A stretch of DNA of 64,000 bases from Trichaptum fuscoviolaceum (taxonomy: Eukaryota > Basidiomycota > Agaricomycetes > Hymenochaetales > Trichaptaceae): NCBI GenBank assembly GCA_910574455.1, contig CAJSYZ010000007.1, forward strand, positions 2,611,773 through 2,675,772. Direction: 5' to 3'. Positions 46,435 through 57,107 of the stretch are shown here, one piece after another. Below the pieces are notes generated by a model. It saw only the letters and a list, made by a program, of their open reading frames with translations, searched no databases and was not told the origin of the DNA. Made by a program: the position numbers and the translations under genes. Numbering within the stretch: position 1 is the first letter of the stretch; the number at the start of each line of letters is the position of its first letter.

Positions 46435-48869
46435 CTAGTTGTGGTGACTGTTTCTATTAAGAGACCTTTCTTCCTGCTTGCCATTAGGAAGATACATCGG
46501 TGTGCAAATATCCTCAGGCTTTCGGTTCATCACTTCGCTTAGATAATCGCGATACTGTGAGTTGTAGATCTCTCCCGGTGATAAACTCGTCCTGGCAGTC
46601 GAAGCCCCGGCCGTAACCCTCGCTCCGGGTGGTATATCGTTACATATCTCGAGCACCGTTGCTATCAGTTGGTCTTGAAATTTATCATAGCGGGTACTAT
46701 TGCGGGTATCCTTCAAGTCTACGTAAGCCGTGAACTTCTCAATAGAGTCAAGGACTGCGTCAGTCCTCTCCTCCCGAGCATGTATGATATCGTTCATTAC
46801 GTGGCGGATTGAACGGGATAGCTGGTTACCCATGACTGTGTAGAAAAGATCCTCGTTGAGGACTATTTGCAACCACCTCTTGACGACTTTAAAACCATGT
46901 ATCAACTCCCGCTGAATCCTTTCCAAACGACGGACATCTCGTAAGTCGAGTTTCTTCAAAAAATCAGCGAAAGAGGGATTAGGCCCCAAGGCCTTCAAGG
47001 TCCTTTTCATGTCTTCAACAGATTTGATGCGAAGGTCGTCGGCCATAACAAAGTTCGGCACTTCTTCACCGTTATGGAGTGCGCGGACCTTGTCCCAAAG
47101 TGTGAGCGCCAGTCTCCGTCCAATCTCCGAGTCTTTAAAGACTAGATGCTTGTGAACGTCAGGCTGAGGGCGTACCTGAGGCAATCCCCCAAACAGTTGG
47201 ACCGCAGGCGTTACGAAAGTTCCTGGGTTGTCCACCGTCATTGAGTAGAGCCTTTCCTGTGCATTGGGCTTGAAATTAAACTGAAGAGCTGCCGATTGTT
47301 GGAGGAGTTTGTCAATTTCTACGATGAAATCGTAAAGTGCGTTGTAATGGAGCTGGAAATATGGTAGAAAGAACCGGAAAGCAGTTAATTTGTTCACCTG
47401 AGATGCGTCGAATGGCAGGTTTTGACGTTGCCGAGCTTCACGATTCAGGATAAATTTGACATGTGGTGGGTCTTTTACCACAGTGTATTCTTCCGGTTCC
47501 GGGGAACGACTCGAAGTCGGAGGTGGCAAGTAAACTCGAAGGTATCGTTTAAAGTGTTCATGCATGACGACAGACAATGTCTTAAAGTTGGCGGCAAAGT
47601 AATTGAGAGTGCCGGGAACAGAATTATGTGAGTACTTGGTTCTCAGTATCTCCTCGCCAGTGAAATCAAGGACAATTGCACAGCCTTCCCGGAGGTAGGT
47701 CAGTAGATTATCTGTAAGCTTCCTCATTCTTACAGCGTCGCCTGCTTGCCGTGACTAACAAGGGTATGTTTTTAGATGTCACTCTTTTTAGAAATGTGAT
47801 CATGTTACTTACCCCAGACATTTTGTCTTCCACGAGATCGATTGACGCTGATACGTCATTTAAAGTATCTGCAACGTTCTTCTGGACTCCTTCCATCACG
47901 GCAAACCTCTTCTCCAAATCCGTAACTCGAGCCCTCAATTCATTGGAATCCTTTTTATGAAATTCCTCCCATTTTTTCAGCTTCTTGGTCAAGTCCTGCA
48001 GCTGCTTGACTCCTGCATTTGGATCGTATAAGGGCGCGAGCTCAGAGGGGGTTGGCGAATGAGATGAACTCTTTGGGATCAAGTGAGCCGATTCGATGTT
48101 TTCTGTGCCAGTGAAGGGTTAGCTTTGGACACAGACTATGATAGAAAAGGGAGGAAGAATGCGTTACCTTCGCTTGGATCGACGTTATCAACTTGAGAAT
48201 CCGATACTCCAATTGCCGGCGAACTGCGCATAGATTTTTGGGCAGCAGACACTTTAGAACGCAAATCCGACAACATGTCATTTGGAGTACTACGTGGGCT
48301 GCGGCTGAATCGAGGCCGAGGAGTAGGTGAAGGGGTTGAAGGGTTGAGGACGCTAATTTGAAGAACCCTCTTATTTGGAATAGTCGGATCGTTCTGCGCG
48401 ACGTCCCGCCTCTGAGTCTCCCCTCGATAGCCATTGGCGCCAGAGTATGTTCCAAGTTCTTCACGCGGGTTATAACTGTTGTGTACGTGTTGTGCGCTGC
48501 CTCTATAGTCGCGGTACGCCTCCACAGGGTATGAAGAGCTGGTCCTGTCTCGGTATTGCCCACTGGCGCTGGTACTAGTACGGCTCGGCCCCGGAGTGCT
48601 CGTGGGACTGTACTCATGATCGTTCCTCCTCCGTTTATTACTTCTGTCCTTCCTGTGCCAGCCTGAGTGTTTCTGTGAATACGGCGGTGAATAGTGACGT
48701 TCATGGGCATTCCGATTACCACTGGAACGACGCTCGACAGAAACGCGCTCCGACTCGGATTCGGATTCTTCGAAATAATTGTCAGAACCGGCGAGGGGTC
48801 CGACTCAAACTCAGGCTCACCTTCACTTTTCGGGCTGCGCTGACGCTTGTTACTATTGTATGATGGCAT
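46435..48869 (-). CDS. Coiled-coil protein of unknown function within or beside the transposon
   Basis: Four exons, 48869-48821, 48767-48168, 48102-47813 and 47754-46435, join in phase into 752 residues. The first about 200 residues are Ser/Arg/Tyr-rich and look disordered (repeated Glu-Ser, then RDYRGSAQHVHNSYNPREE). Then follows a heptad-patterned helix (GVKQLQDLTKKLKKWEEFHK, VTDLEKRFAVMEGVQKNVA, SIDLVEDKMSG). The last exon is a single folded-looking region of about 440 residues: LREGCAIVLDFTGEEILRTK, FRFFLPYFQLHYNALYDFIV, LVFKDSEIGRRLALTLWDKV, RELIHGFKVVKRWLQIVLNE and HVMNDIIHAREERTDAVL. I recognise no domain and see no membrane segment or catalytic motif. It is flanked on both sides by the recurring CACTGGCAG/TACTAC motifs, so it may be transposon cargo or an accessory gene. 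The intact four-exon frame argues that it is functional. Confidence 0.7.
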
Positions 48870-48899
48870 AACTGCAAACTGGAGGAGTCTCAGGCTTGC

Positions 48900-50060
48900 C
48901 GTGAGTAGTGATGCCGAATATTAGTAATAGTAGTGGTAGTGGTAGTAGTGGTACTACCTCACGCGGAAGTTCGGTAGCGAGTAGTAGTACTAAGTAGTAG
49001 TAGCGAACTTGAAGCGGATCAGGCTCACGCTCGGCCTGAGGCTGTAGCCTGAGTGGTTCTAATCGGTAGAGCTACTACTAGTAGTACTAGAAGTACAAGC
49101 TTGAAGATCTCAGTTAGTGGATGAAGTAGATCTAGAAGGCTGAAAGCTCACTCACCACCAGTGCCAGCAGTCTACAAGTAGGATGAAATTCAGGTGGACT
49201 TCAGGATGAGAGGGCTTCAAGCTGTTGATGTGTGAAGTTGAAGAACAAGCCTAAGTACTAGACTCGGGCACGACACGTCGCTCAGGCTCACTGGGGTGCA
49301 ACGTCAAGTTGTGGGCATGGGGTACTCAGGCTACTAAATTCGGAACTTGAACTTGAACTAGTTGAAAGTCCGACGGCTCGGAGTGGAAACGCTACTAGTA
49401 CCTCAGGCTGCCACGTACTACTGCCGTGACTCCCGGGCCGTCGGAGTCGGACATCATGATCACTGCAACTCACTGGCAGGCTGAATGATCCGACTCGGAG
49501 TTGGCATTCAAGTTGCGCGCGCCGACAACTTCAACTTGAAATTGAACTTGAATGCCACTGGCATGCCAGTGATGTTTGGCGACTACTACTACCTACTATT
49601 AGTACTCACTGGCAGGGTACCGTACTACTACTAGCCACTGGCAGCTGAATGATCCAGTCTTAAGCAGCTTAAGCTTCCAGTTCTGTCCACTCAGACTGGC
49701 AAGTTGTCACAATCTCAACTTTACTACTACTACTAGTAGTAGTATACGGTTCGAGTCCGAGTTCGAGTCCGAGTCCGAGTCCGAGTCCGAGCCTGAGTTC
49801 AAGGCCGGACACCGGACCTGAGTGAGCTTGAAGGCTGGCCCAGCACTGGTGAGTGGCACTCAGGCTGTCCGGCCGGCGTGACGGCGGTACTTCAAGTTCA
49901 AGTTCAAGTTCAAGTTCAAGTTCAAGTTGGAGCCTCAGGCTGAGTCGGAGTCGGGTCAGAGTTCAACTTGAAGTTGACTCGTCATCAATTCAAGAACTTC
50001 AAGTTGAAGCTGAGCCGAGCCTCCTCCGACTTGGACTCGGAGTCTCACAGGCTTCAAGTT
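48900..50060. repeat. Low-complexity, motif-rich transposon flank
   Basis: The region is a mosaic of short recurring units. GTAGTAGTGGTA and TACTACTAGTAG clusters lie at 48930-49010, 49070 and 49720-49745. CACTGGCAG lies at about 49471, 49553, 49607 and 49636; the copies at 49471 and 49636 are both followed by CTGAATGATCC. GAGTCCGAGTCC repeats occupy 49750-49800 and six TTCAAG units lie at 49891-49926. TTCAACTTGAAG inverted units are scattered throughout. No gene is present. It looks like a subterminal repeat region or nested remains of transposon ends. Confidence 0.75.
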
Positions 50061-50434
50061 ACTACTGCTCTACGCCCCGACTCGTGAATGCCACCAACTA
50101 GAACTGAGGTTACTACTACAAGAGGTAGTAGGCCTTTCGTTTCACTGTTGAGTTTGCTGTGTATACTCTCTTTTTTCTTCCGCCGCGCATCTGCCGACTC
50201 ACTCACTCTGCCTGTCTCAGCATGCTCAAATTGTTCTATCGGTTTCAACGCCTTGCGCAGCTCACGTACGTCTGCACGATACTTTTGTAGCTCCCTGTGG
50301 GTCGACGCGTTTCGGCTCGTTCGGCACGGCTCGTATGGAAACCCAGGGGGTAGGAGTTCGACCGCTTTTGCAGAGGACACGAAACCACTACCGTCTACGC
50401 AATTTACTGCGCCCACAGCAGGTGGTTGCCCCAA
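50061..50434 (-). other. Open frame of unclear status
   Basis: A minus-strand open frame contains a helical, charged stretch (HRELQKYRADVRELRKALKP, RKKKESIHSKLN) and then a hydrophobic end (GLLPLVVVTSVLVGG). It could be the 3' part of a small gene cut by the transposon flank or a chance frame. No family was recognised and no start could be placed. Confidence 0.2.
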
Positions 50435-50579
50435 GTCTTGCCCCAGGCTTCTCTCGCAAATTTATCCCGACGCGTATCCCCTTACCGACTAAAGCAATGG
50501 CGAGCACACTGGGGGGCGCATGCGCACACGTCTACCTCCACAGTTGACAACACGAATTCCTTCAGCAATTGGTGATGGT

Positions 50580-51900
50580 AGAGTGATTACATCCGTCACC
50601 ATATATCATGAGTGAACCTTCTCCAATGGATAGAGCTACGCCAGAGAGCTCATCATCAGTGGTGGCTGATGAGTGCAGGACGTTAAAACTGGTTGCTGCA
50701 CTTGCATCCGAGGTCTGTTCCTCCCAGGTTTTGAATCGCGAGACGCATCACCGACGTTTGGAATGTGCAAAGAGGCAAGTTACTGAACCGGCGCTCACAG
50801 GCACCAGGAGGGGATGTGCGTGCGGTAATCAGTGAGCGAAAGCTTCTACTGTACTTCTCGAGTAAGTTGTTCTTTTATTTTTTGAATCATAATACTCACA
50901 GGCTTCTTCAGCTTTGGAGCATCGGCACGGGGAATGTCCATACGTTCTCCGAGAAAATCTGCATAAGATTTACGCCGAAAATTGTATTGTCTTTTTTCTT
51001 GGGCGTGGGGGATTGGACACATCCGTTCGCGTATGGAATCTGCAAATGGGTATGATTTTCTTCACATTCATTCATCCCCGACTCGTCAGTGACAACTTTT
51101 CAGTACGACTCCGACTTTCTTGTCACCGGAAGGAACGATGGCCGCGTCAGCTTCTTCTCGTTTCATCGTTCCTCTTTTCCTCGACCATCTCCAGCTCAAC
51201 AATAAGCGGCCACAGGACTTGCACTGAGCAGTCAGGGGACGAGTCTCTATCCCTACCGTCTACACTCACCTCAGGGATCCCTGCTCAATCGACATCTAAG
51301 CCTAAGTTCGCCTGGCCTGAGCGGCGAAAGAGCCCAAAAACATGGGAAGGATGCTGAACAGCTACGCTCTCTCAACACATACAACAGTGAGGAGAGAAAA
51401 GTTGCGAAGTTGCGCGGTCGGATTCGTATATACGGGGCTATGTATCACCGGGCAGTTTGATGCGTCCCAATATTCCGCTTGCATGCACAAAGTCCACCAG
51501 ACGTCGACAAAGCGACTCACAACTCAATTTGCAAATGCAGCGAAGGGAATGATTATAACTGCATTTTCGACATCATCCAAGTTGTCGTGTCCCCATTCCT
51601 TGCCAAACACCTCTGCCCCGCCACCATTGCCGCCTAAATGGAGAACGCTCGGTTTCAATGTGCAGTATGAGTTGATCGTCGGCCGACAGCGCGATTCCCT
51701 CAGCTCCGAGGACGAGAAACGCGCCTTCATGCAAATTACTCCTTCCGAAGCGGGTTGGGATGCATTCAAGTTCAAGTTGGCCCATTTCCCATTTTGGCAC
51801 GGTTCTAGTTCAAGTTTCGGGTTGAGTACAGGGATGACTGGTTGTATGGTGAGTTACTCGTGGCTTTCTTCGAAATCCTTCTAGAGCTGATGGAGCAGCT
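50580..51900 (+). pseudogene. Debris with WD-repeat-like pieces
   Basis: Plus-strand fragments in this stretch look like parts of a WD40 protein: LQLWSIGTGNVHTFS at about 50905-50950 and GGLDTSVRVWNLQ at 51010-51050. A further piece, YDSDFLVTGRNDGRVSFFS, lies at 51105-51160 behind an AG acceptor. They are in different frames and do not connect. An upstream start MSEPSPMDRATPESSSS at 50608 may belong to the same former gene. Further down only unconnected frames are seen. I regard it as a decayed gene next to the transposon. Confidence 0.35.
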
Positions 51901-52200
51901 TCTTGTGCAGTGGGTTGTATCCTCCCGACTTCTTCGGAGTTAACATGACTCATTTTCTTGTTCGTTTGTGCTTAAAATGAAAAGAAGCCTTATAATCAAG
52001 TCATCCGGAAGAAATCATTTGTTATCTCCTATCAGTTCAACTTGCGGTTTATCCAAGTCATAGTACAAAGCACTAATAGCTCCCTCTCTCTTTCTAGAAG
52101 AATGGGAAATCAGAAAACTGACTTCAACTACTTTGTATAAGTGTGAAGTGGGAGCGGGTATCGTCCCCAAGATCATCATCCAGCCATTCCACCGTGAATC

Positions 52201-53242
52201 ATGTTCTCAAATCTTCGTACTATCCTTCTCATCCTCCTCTCCCTTGATTACGCACGCCTGCACCTCCGCACCGTCCTCCGCTTTCAGCTCGTTCAACGCT
52301 GGACAGCAAGGGCTCAAACGAAGGTACTTGTTTCATTCATATCAAGATCTGTACACTGACTTGTTGCTAGATACACAAGAAACTGCAAACGTTTCTTGAT
52401 TTCCTCGGGGTACCACCAACACCTCTCTCCGAATTAGATGAATATAGGCCCCATAATATAGTTCCGATACAGTGTTGCACGGGCTTGGATGTGGACAACG
52501 CAATGACTGCAATATATGCATCTTTGCCACAGGTACCAGCTAGGAGATTTGTCTCGATCGACATCGAGTGGGCAAGTGGCGGAAAAGGGTCCAATCATCG
52601 CGTAGACCTCATCCAACTCGCAGTTCAAAACCAGGTTTATCTGGTCAGGACGCATACTCTTACTGACCTTCCTCCTACGTTGGCGCAACTCCTTGGGGAT
52701 GGTACAGTCATGAAAGTTTCAGCTGGAATCAACGGTATGAATAACTTATCTTTTCTCCTGCGAGGTGGCCAACCAGAAGAAATGGCAGGTGACGCAGTGC
52801 GTATAAAGCGCAAGTTTTGCACCTCTGTGCGCTCCTGTGTCGATCTGACAGATTGGGCGCGCGTTGTCTACCCGGAAGTCTGGCCCAAAAACCCGACCTG
52901 GTCCCAACTGCTCTTAAACCCTCGTCTCTGGTTCCAGCATCCGACTCCGACTGTCAAGCTCGAAAAAATAGTGGGAGAAGTATTGAGGCTGAACGTCAAG
53001 AAGAGTAGTGAGGTCACGATGAGTGACTGGGCAGCTAACGAGCTATCAGCGGCACAAATACAATGTAAGTTATCATTTTGTTGCTCAAGATCAACCATCT
53101 TCAAGTTCTCACTTGCATGATCTGCTGTACTGGAATACTAGATGCTGCCATTGATGTTCACAGCACGTTTGCTGTAGCTTTGGCCCTGAGCCAAAGCCAC
53201 CCACCCTTACCGGATAAGTACATCAAGAACTTCGAGGCTTGA
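52201..53242 (+). CDS. DEDDy 3'-5' exonuclease domain protein
   Basis: Four exons, 52201-52323, 52371-52734, 52789-53064 and 53142-53242, join in phase into 287 residues. The N terminus MFSNLRTILLILLSLDYARL is hydrophobic and could be a signal anchor or mitochondrial leader. The exonuclease fold follows: Exo I as FVSIDIEW with the D-x-E pair, Exo II as KVSAGINGDAVRIKRKF, then SVRSCVDLTDWARVVYPEVW, and Exo III as YAAIDVHSTFAVAL (Tyr-x3-Asp). This is the RNase H-like group containing the WRN exonuclease and related fungal proteins. The 54-nt third intron is a multiple of three and can be read through, but removing it restores the Exo II Asp next to GING, which supports the spliced form. Role unknown; nucleic-acid trimming is the family activity. 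It lies between transposon debris and a pseudogene. Confidence 0.82.
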
Positions 53243-53719
53243 TCTAGTAGGCTGAGGCCCACCAGTAGCAGGTTTGACCAAATGTGCTTGAGTTATCGAG
53301 TAAATTGTTGTGCACATGCTCTTGTCTTTCAAAGTTGCCAGGAGATTCATGATTAAAATTTATTATTGAATTGCTTTTTTTTCCCGAATGATCACCGTAG
53401 TCTGAGGTATCAAAGTGGTTTGGAAGATGTCGCCAATGGTGTCTGTCTGCTGTGAGCAACCCAATGGATTAAATAGTTTTCAACACCACTATTAGTGCTT
53501 TTTCAAGACACTTCAAAGTTTTCAAGACAATTCAATATAACGCCCGGACGGGCCAGCTTTTTGCTGGCGATACCCGAACACCTCTGGGCGTTAAGTAATC
53601 ACAAGCTACATATTTTACCCAAGCGGTGCAGCAACTATTTTTCCTCCAATAGTAGTACTATGTCAGTGGCAGATTTGTCTGCTCTGATGCATTATATTAT
53701 TTTATTATATAGTCCAGTG
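53243..53719. other. Intergenic region
   Basis: No gene was recognised between the exonuclease stop and the glucan synthase relic. A GTCAGTGGCAG word occurs at about 53658. Confidence 0.3.
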
Positions 53720-56590
53720 TCAGAGCCAGCTTGTCCCCGTCAGGCTTCGCAATAACCTTCCGTACTCGCATTCCGCGCGCGCAAAGTAGTCCTCGCCTTC
53801 GGATACATCAGAGCTTGCTGAACCACGCCTTTCTAATTTCAAAGTGCGAGGAGGGAGCAGATGCTGCTCCAGAGGCACGAGTGTCGAATGGCTCCAAGCT
53901 CCAGGAGATCCAGTGATCGAGTTGTGTGGGCTGTCGTATGTGCTTCGGGTATCCCAGTTGGGTTGCGTCGGTTCTTCCCGATGTTCAGCTTCACCATCAG
54001 AAGGTCTCCATGCTAAAGAGCCCGCGATCTGACGACTAGTAAAGTTAATGCTACGCTTGTGGAAGTCTCCCATGCGCTGACGCCATTCAACAACCGGGAA
54101 ACGCTGAACAGCCGAACGAGCACGCAAGATAGCATGTTCTTCTTCCGTAGACTTAAGCGCCATTTTTATTGTTTTCGTAAGCTGGGACAACATGTGTGCT
54201 GTTGAACTCGATTCGACAGGGAACCACTGTGTTCAAAGTCAGATTGCAAAACATTAGAAAAAACGAATGCAAACTTACCCAACCAGGCATGAGACCGAGA
54301 CCACCGTATGGAGGCGAAGTAGTGAACTCTGGCTTTGAGTACACTCGGTTCGGGTACATCTCCATGAGACGAGCAAGCTTCTCCGCAGCGAAACGTCCAT
54401 ACAAGTCAATGACAGGCCCGACACAATTCAACTGAATCGAAGGGTGTTTTTCCAGTCTGGCATTAATAAATGAGCAAACATTCATTTACTTAGCAAAATA
54501 GGATTAAGAAATAACTTACAGCGAAGGCATCATGTCTGCAATAAGATCTACACCCTTTTGCTTCAACCAACAACCAATGAACACGAATAGATCTGCCTAA
54601 GGATCCTGTGCAATACCAGCCCACTCCTGAGCCTGCTGCTTGAACTCCGTACATTTCGCCTCTGCTTCCTCATCAATCTGAATGTCCTTGATTTGAACAG
54701 GCTGTTCGTCCAAAGCAGCAATAACCGTTGGGTCCGGATTCGGGAGCGAGTCGACATGCTTGAGTGTCCAAAGCGCCGGGTAACGCGCCCACGACCGTTT
54801 ACCATACTGTCAGAGACACCAGCGACACCGATCGATTTCTGGTGCACATTGATGAAGGATGCTGCGGCGTGGAGCAAGTTGAACGTGTTTCCGAACTGAA
54901 CGAACGTGCTCCTTGCTGATATTGAACACCGAGCACACTTCCTTCATCTCCTCCTTCGTGCGGAGTGGCCACAACCCCTGGAGCTCCGCATTGTGGAGAG
55001 ACAGACAGATGGGGAGGACCTTCGGGAGCAGATAGATAGGTGCGAGCGCACTGTGGTAGTCATTAATGTGGTAGATATCAATCTGCGGGTAGCACCTAAC
55101 GGTTGCTGCGATAGCCTGGTTCCATGTCGAGTAGAAGATAGCTGAGCTGATATCGTCATGCGCGCATGATACGGGTCCGCCTTTGTTTGTGCGCGGAAGA
55201 CAGGCAAGTCGAGGACGATGTACGTGATGTTGTCGAGGACATGCGTCTCAACCTCGATAAGGTACGGGTCGCCGAAGATAATGACTTCGATAGGTTCTGC
55301 AGGTTCGCCAGCAGGGTACTCAATGTCTTTAACCTTTGGTACAACCTAAATCAGGTCGATATCCGACATTGCCTTGCCCATCAAATCACACCAAGACCAC
55401 CGATCTTGACCTTCAACTTCCAATATGATCTCGTACTCCAAAGTCGCAATGAGCATGGTCCTCCGCTTATTCTTGTCTTCCGGCCAGCCAATGATGTCGC
55501 CTGTATGCGCGTGTCCATGGCTCGAGTGTTTCTCCGACATCGGCGCCACATGCAGGTCTTGCGCAGACTTCGAGCCCAGCGAGCCAATGACGGGGAAATT
55601 GTGCGAATGATCCGGCTTCTTTTCCGTGAGACCCCACTGGTTGTACTTGATCCCGTAGAAGCTCCACATGAAGATCGCCACTGCCAATGTACCAGTGACA
55701 ACCGGGATCGACAGGAGCAGCGCGTACATGATAGCGCCCACAGTGCTCTCCCCACGCGGCTCGAGGCTCCACCGCATCGTCGCGTCATCTACGACCAGCG
55801 TACAACGCGAGATGCGGGTGCGGCGGAGCACTGACGTTCAAGTAGTTGGGCGCAGCCAAGTTGGGCGGGAGGCGGTCATGACGCCGTTGCCGTCCGTGTC
55901 ACCGTAGAAGTAGTCATCGAAGCCAAAAACGTTGAGCTGTAGGTACGTCGGCCATGTACTCATAATTTCGAGCTCCCAGCGTCCGTCGGCGGTATTGTCC
56001 ATCTGGAAGCTCACTCCTCTGTGGAAACCCCAGGTATTGAACGGACCACGAGCAAGGAACTGAGGAACACGGCACTGATGAGCATAGTTCCTGTTCGCAT
56101 GTACAACAGTATAGGATGATGCAGCAATAGCAGACCAGCCTATTGCAAAATTGATTAGCAGATCACAGCACATACTAGTATAAGAGTAAGAGCACTTACA
56201 TTGCACAATAATATGCTCGCCCGCCCACCAATTCTCATCATTGTCAAACAAGCTTTTATCTATGCTCGTCACATCCTCATACGCCGTCCACGTCGTCCAG
56301 TTTTGACCATAATTCCACAAGAACCTGAACATATCTGCGCCCAGCGCCTGGTGCGTGAACGTGTACTTCCCAGAACCCGAGTCCAAGCCGAACGCATCGT
56401 TGTCGTAGTCCGCAGAGGGGAAGATCATAGGATTGCGCGCGGAGCCCTTGCGCACAAGGAGATGGTCGCGTGCATTCGTGAACGAAGTGCCGTCCTGCGA
56501 AGGCGGGTTGTTCACAATGATGTCGATGATTCCGTCCGACGCGTTAGGAATCTCCGCACGCAAGGCAGTCCACAAGCCCAGTTTGATTTC
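53720..56590 (-). pseudogene. Alpha-1,3-glucan synthase pseudogene (middle part only)
   Basis: Homology to fungal cell-wall alpha-1,3-glucan synthase (Ags) runs along the minus strand from about 56590 to 53720. It starts with LWTALRAEIPNASDG and DHLLVRKGSARNPMIFPSAD, behind the lost N-terminal amylase domain. The linker and TM segment VGAIMYALLLSIPVVTGTLA with MWSFYGIKYNQWG follow, then the glycosyltransferase-5 synthase domain ([54 protein letters not shown]). Damage is extensive. There are single-base shifts near 55877 and 55830 and a further shift near 55415. An in-frame TAG sits in the VVPKVKD region near 55350. There are more shifts in the 54.6-55.2 kb part. About 38 residues are deleted at 54305, where SPPY joins GGLGLMPGW and the SGADFALIPSRDEPFG donor-site segment is lost. 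The C-terminal multi-TM export domain is absent. One intron (about 56140-56203) is still recognisable. The product cannot be functional. Confidence 0.93.
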
Positions 56591-57107
56591 CGTCTAATTT
56601 GAACATGGATGGTGGAGGAAGAGGCAATTGGCATTGCCGCACTTCAAGTTTTCTCAACTGGTTTCCTAATTCAAGTTTAGATGTAACAAAAATCGTAAAA
56701 ATTTTCCAAGTCCCATGTTACTTGAGCACTGAAATCCTGACTTGCATTCTGATGTACTGAGAGATGGCTTGCATCCTGAAACACTCTTTATTTCAGTGAG
56801 TTAAGGCAATCAGTGTATTTTCAGACGAAGTAGCGACCCTTCAGACAGGTGCCAGCCAAATCAGGACGCGTCAGTCGCCGTAAGCAGAAAGTAGTTTCCC
56901 TGATGAAGCACCATCGCAGCAAGTCTAAAATTAGGTTGTGGGATGATCATCGTCAGGGACCATGCTCTTCTCTTATACTCGCCATGCATGGCGTGGACGA
57001 CGTGCTCGACGTTCACAATACCGAGGCCTAGTTGCCTATAAACTCGTCTTTGCTTCTTGCTACAAACACATCTCGTTCACCGAGTAGCTACCCGCTGCAG
57101 AGTTAAC
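56591..57107. other. Intergenic region upstream of AKR3
   Basis: No gene was recognised. CACTTCAAGTTTTCTCAACTGG-type words at 56640 recall the transposon flank, and the motif style of 56720-56820 (CTGACTTGCATTCTGATGTACTGAG) resembles 36.9-37.2 kb. Confidence 0.3.

Larger units (their letters stand above)
37260..50060. mobile_element. Plavaka-type (CMC/CACTA-like) DNA transposon region, ends approximate
   Basis: The core is a frame-consistent Plavaka transposase (41980-45985) divergent from a companion gene (37460-41751). A third, minus-strand gene (46435-48869) and a motif-rich flank (48900-50060) follow. CACTGGCAG-like motifs occur at about 37.30, 41.91, 46.14, 46.26 and several times in 49.1-49.9 kb, the pattern expected of subterminal binding sites in CACTA-like elements. 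The listed limits are only where these motifs begin and end. The element proper could stop near 46.3 kb, which would put the third gene outside. Confidence 0.6.

Noticed and set aside
49740..49800. tRNA B-box-like GGTTCGAGTCC
   Set aside because: It is part of a GAGTCC/GAGTTC simple repeat; no A-box, acceptor stem or anticodon arm can be formed.
36880..50100. Terminal inverted repeats and target-site duplication of the Plavaka element
   Set aside because: I compared candidate ends near 36.9-37.3, 46.1-46.3 and 49.5-50.1 kb and found only short shared motifs, not a long inverted match, so no TIR is called.
54920..55840. Plus-strand frames opposite the glucan synthase relic
   Set aside because: They have no family resemblance and arise as antisense of the conserved synthase sequence.
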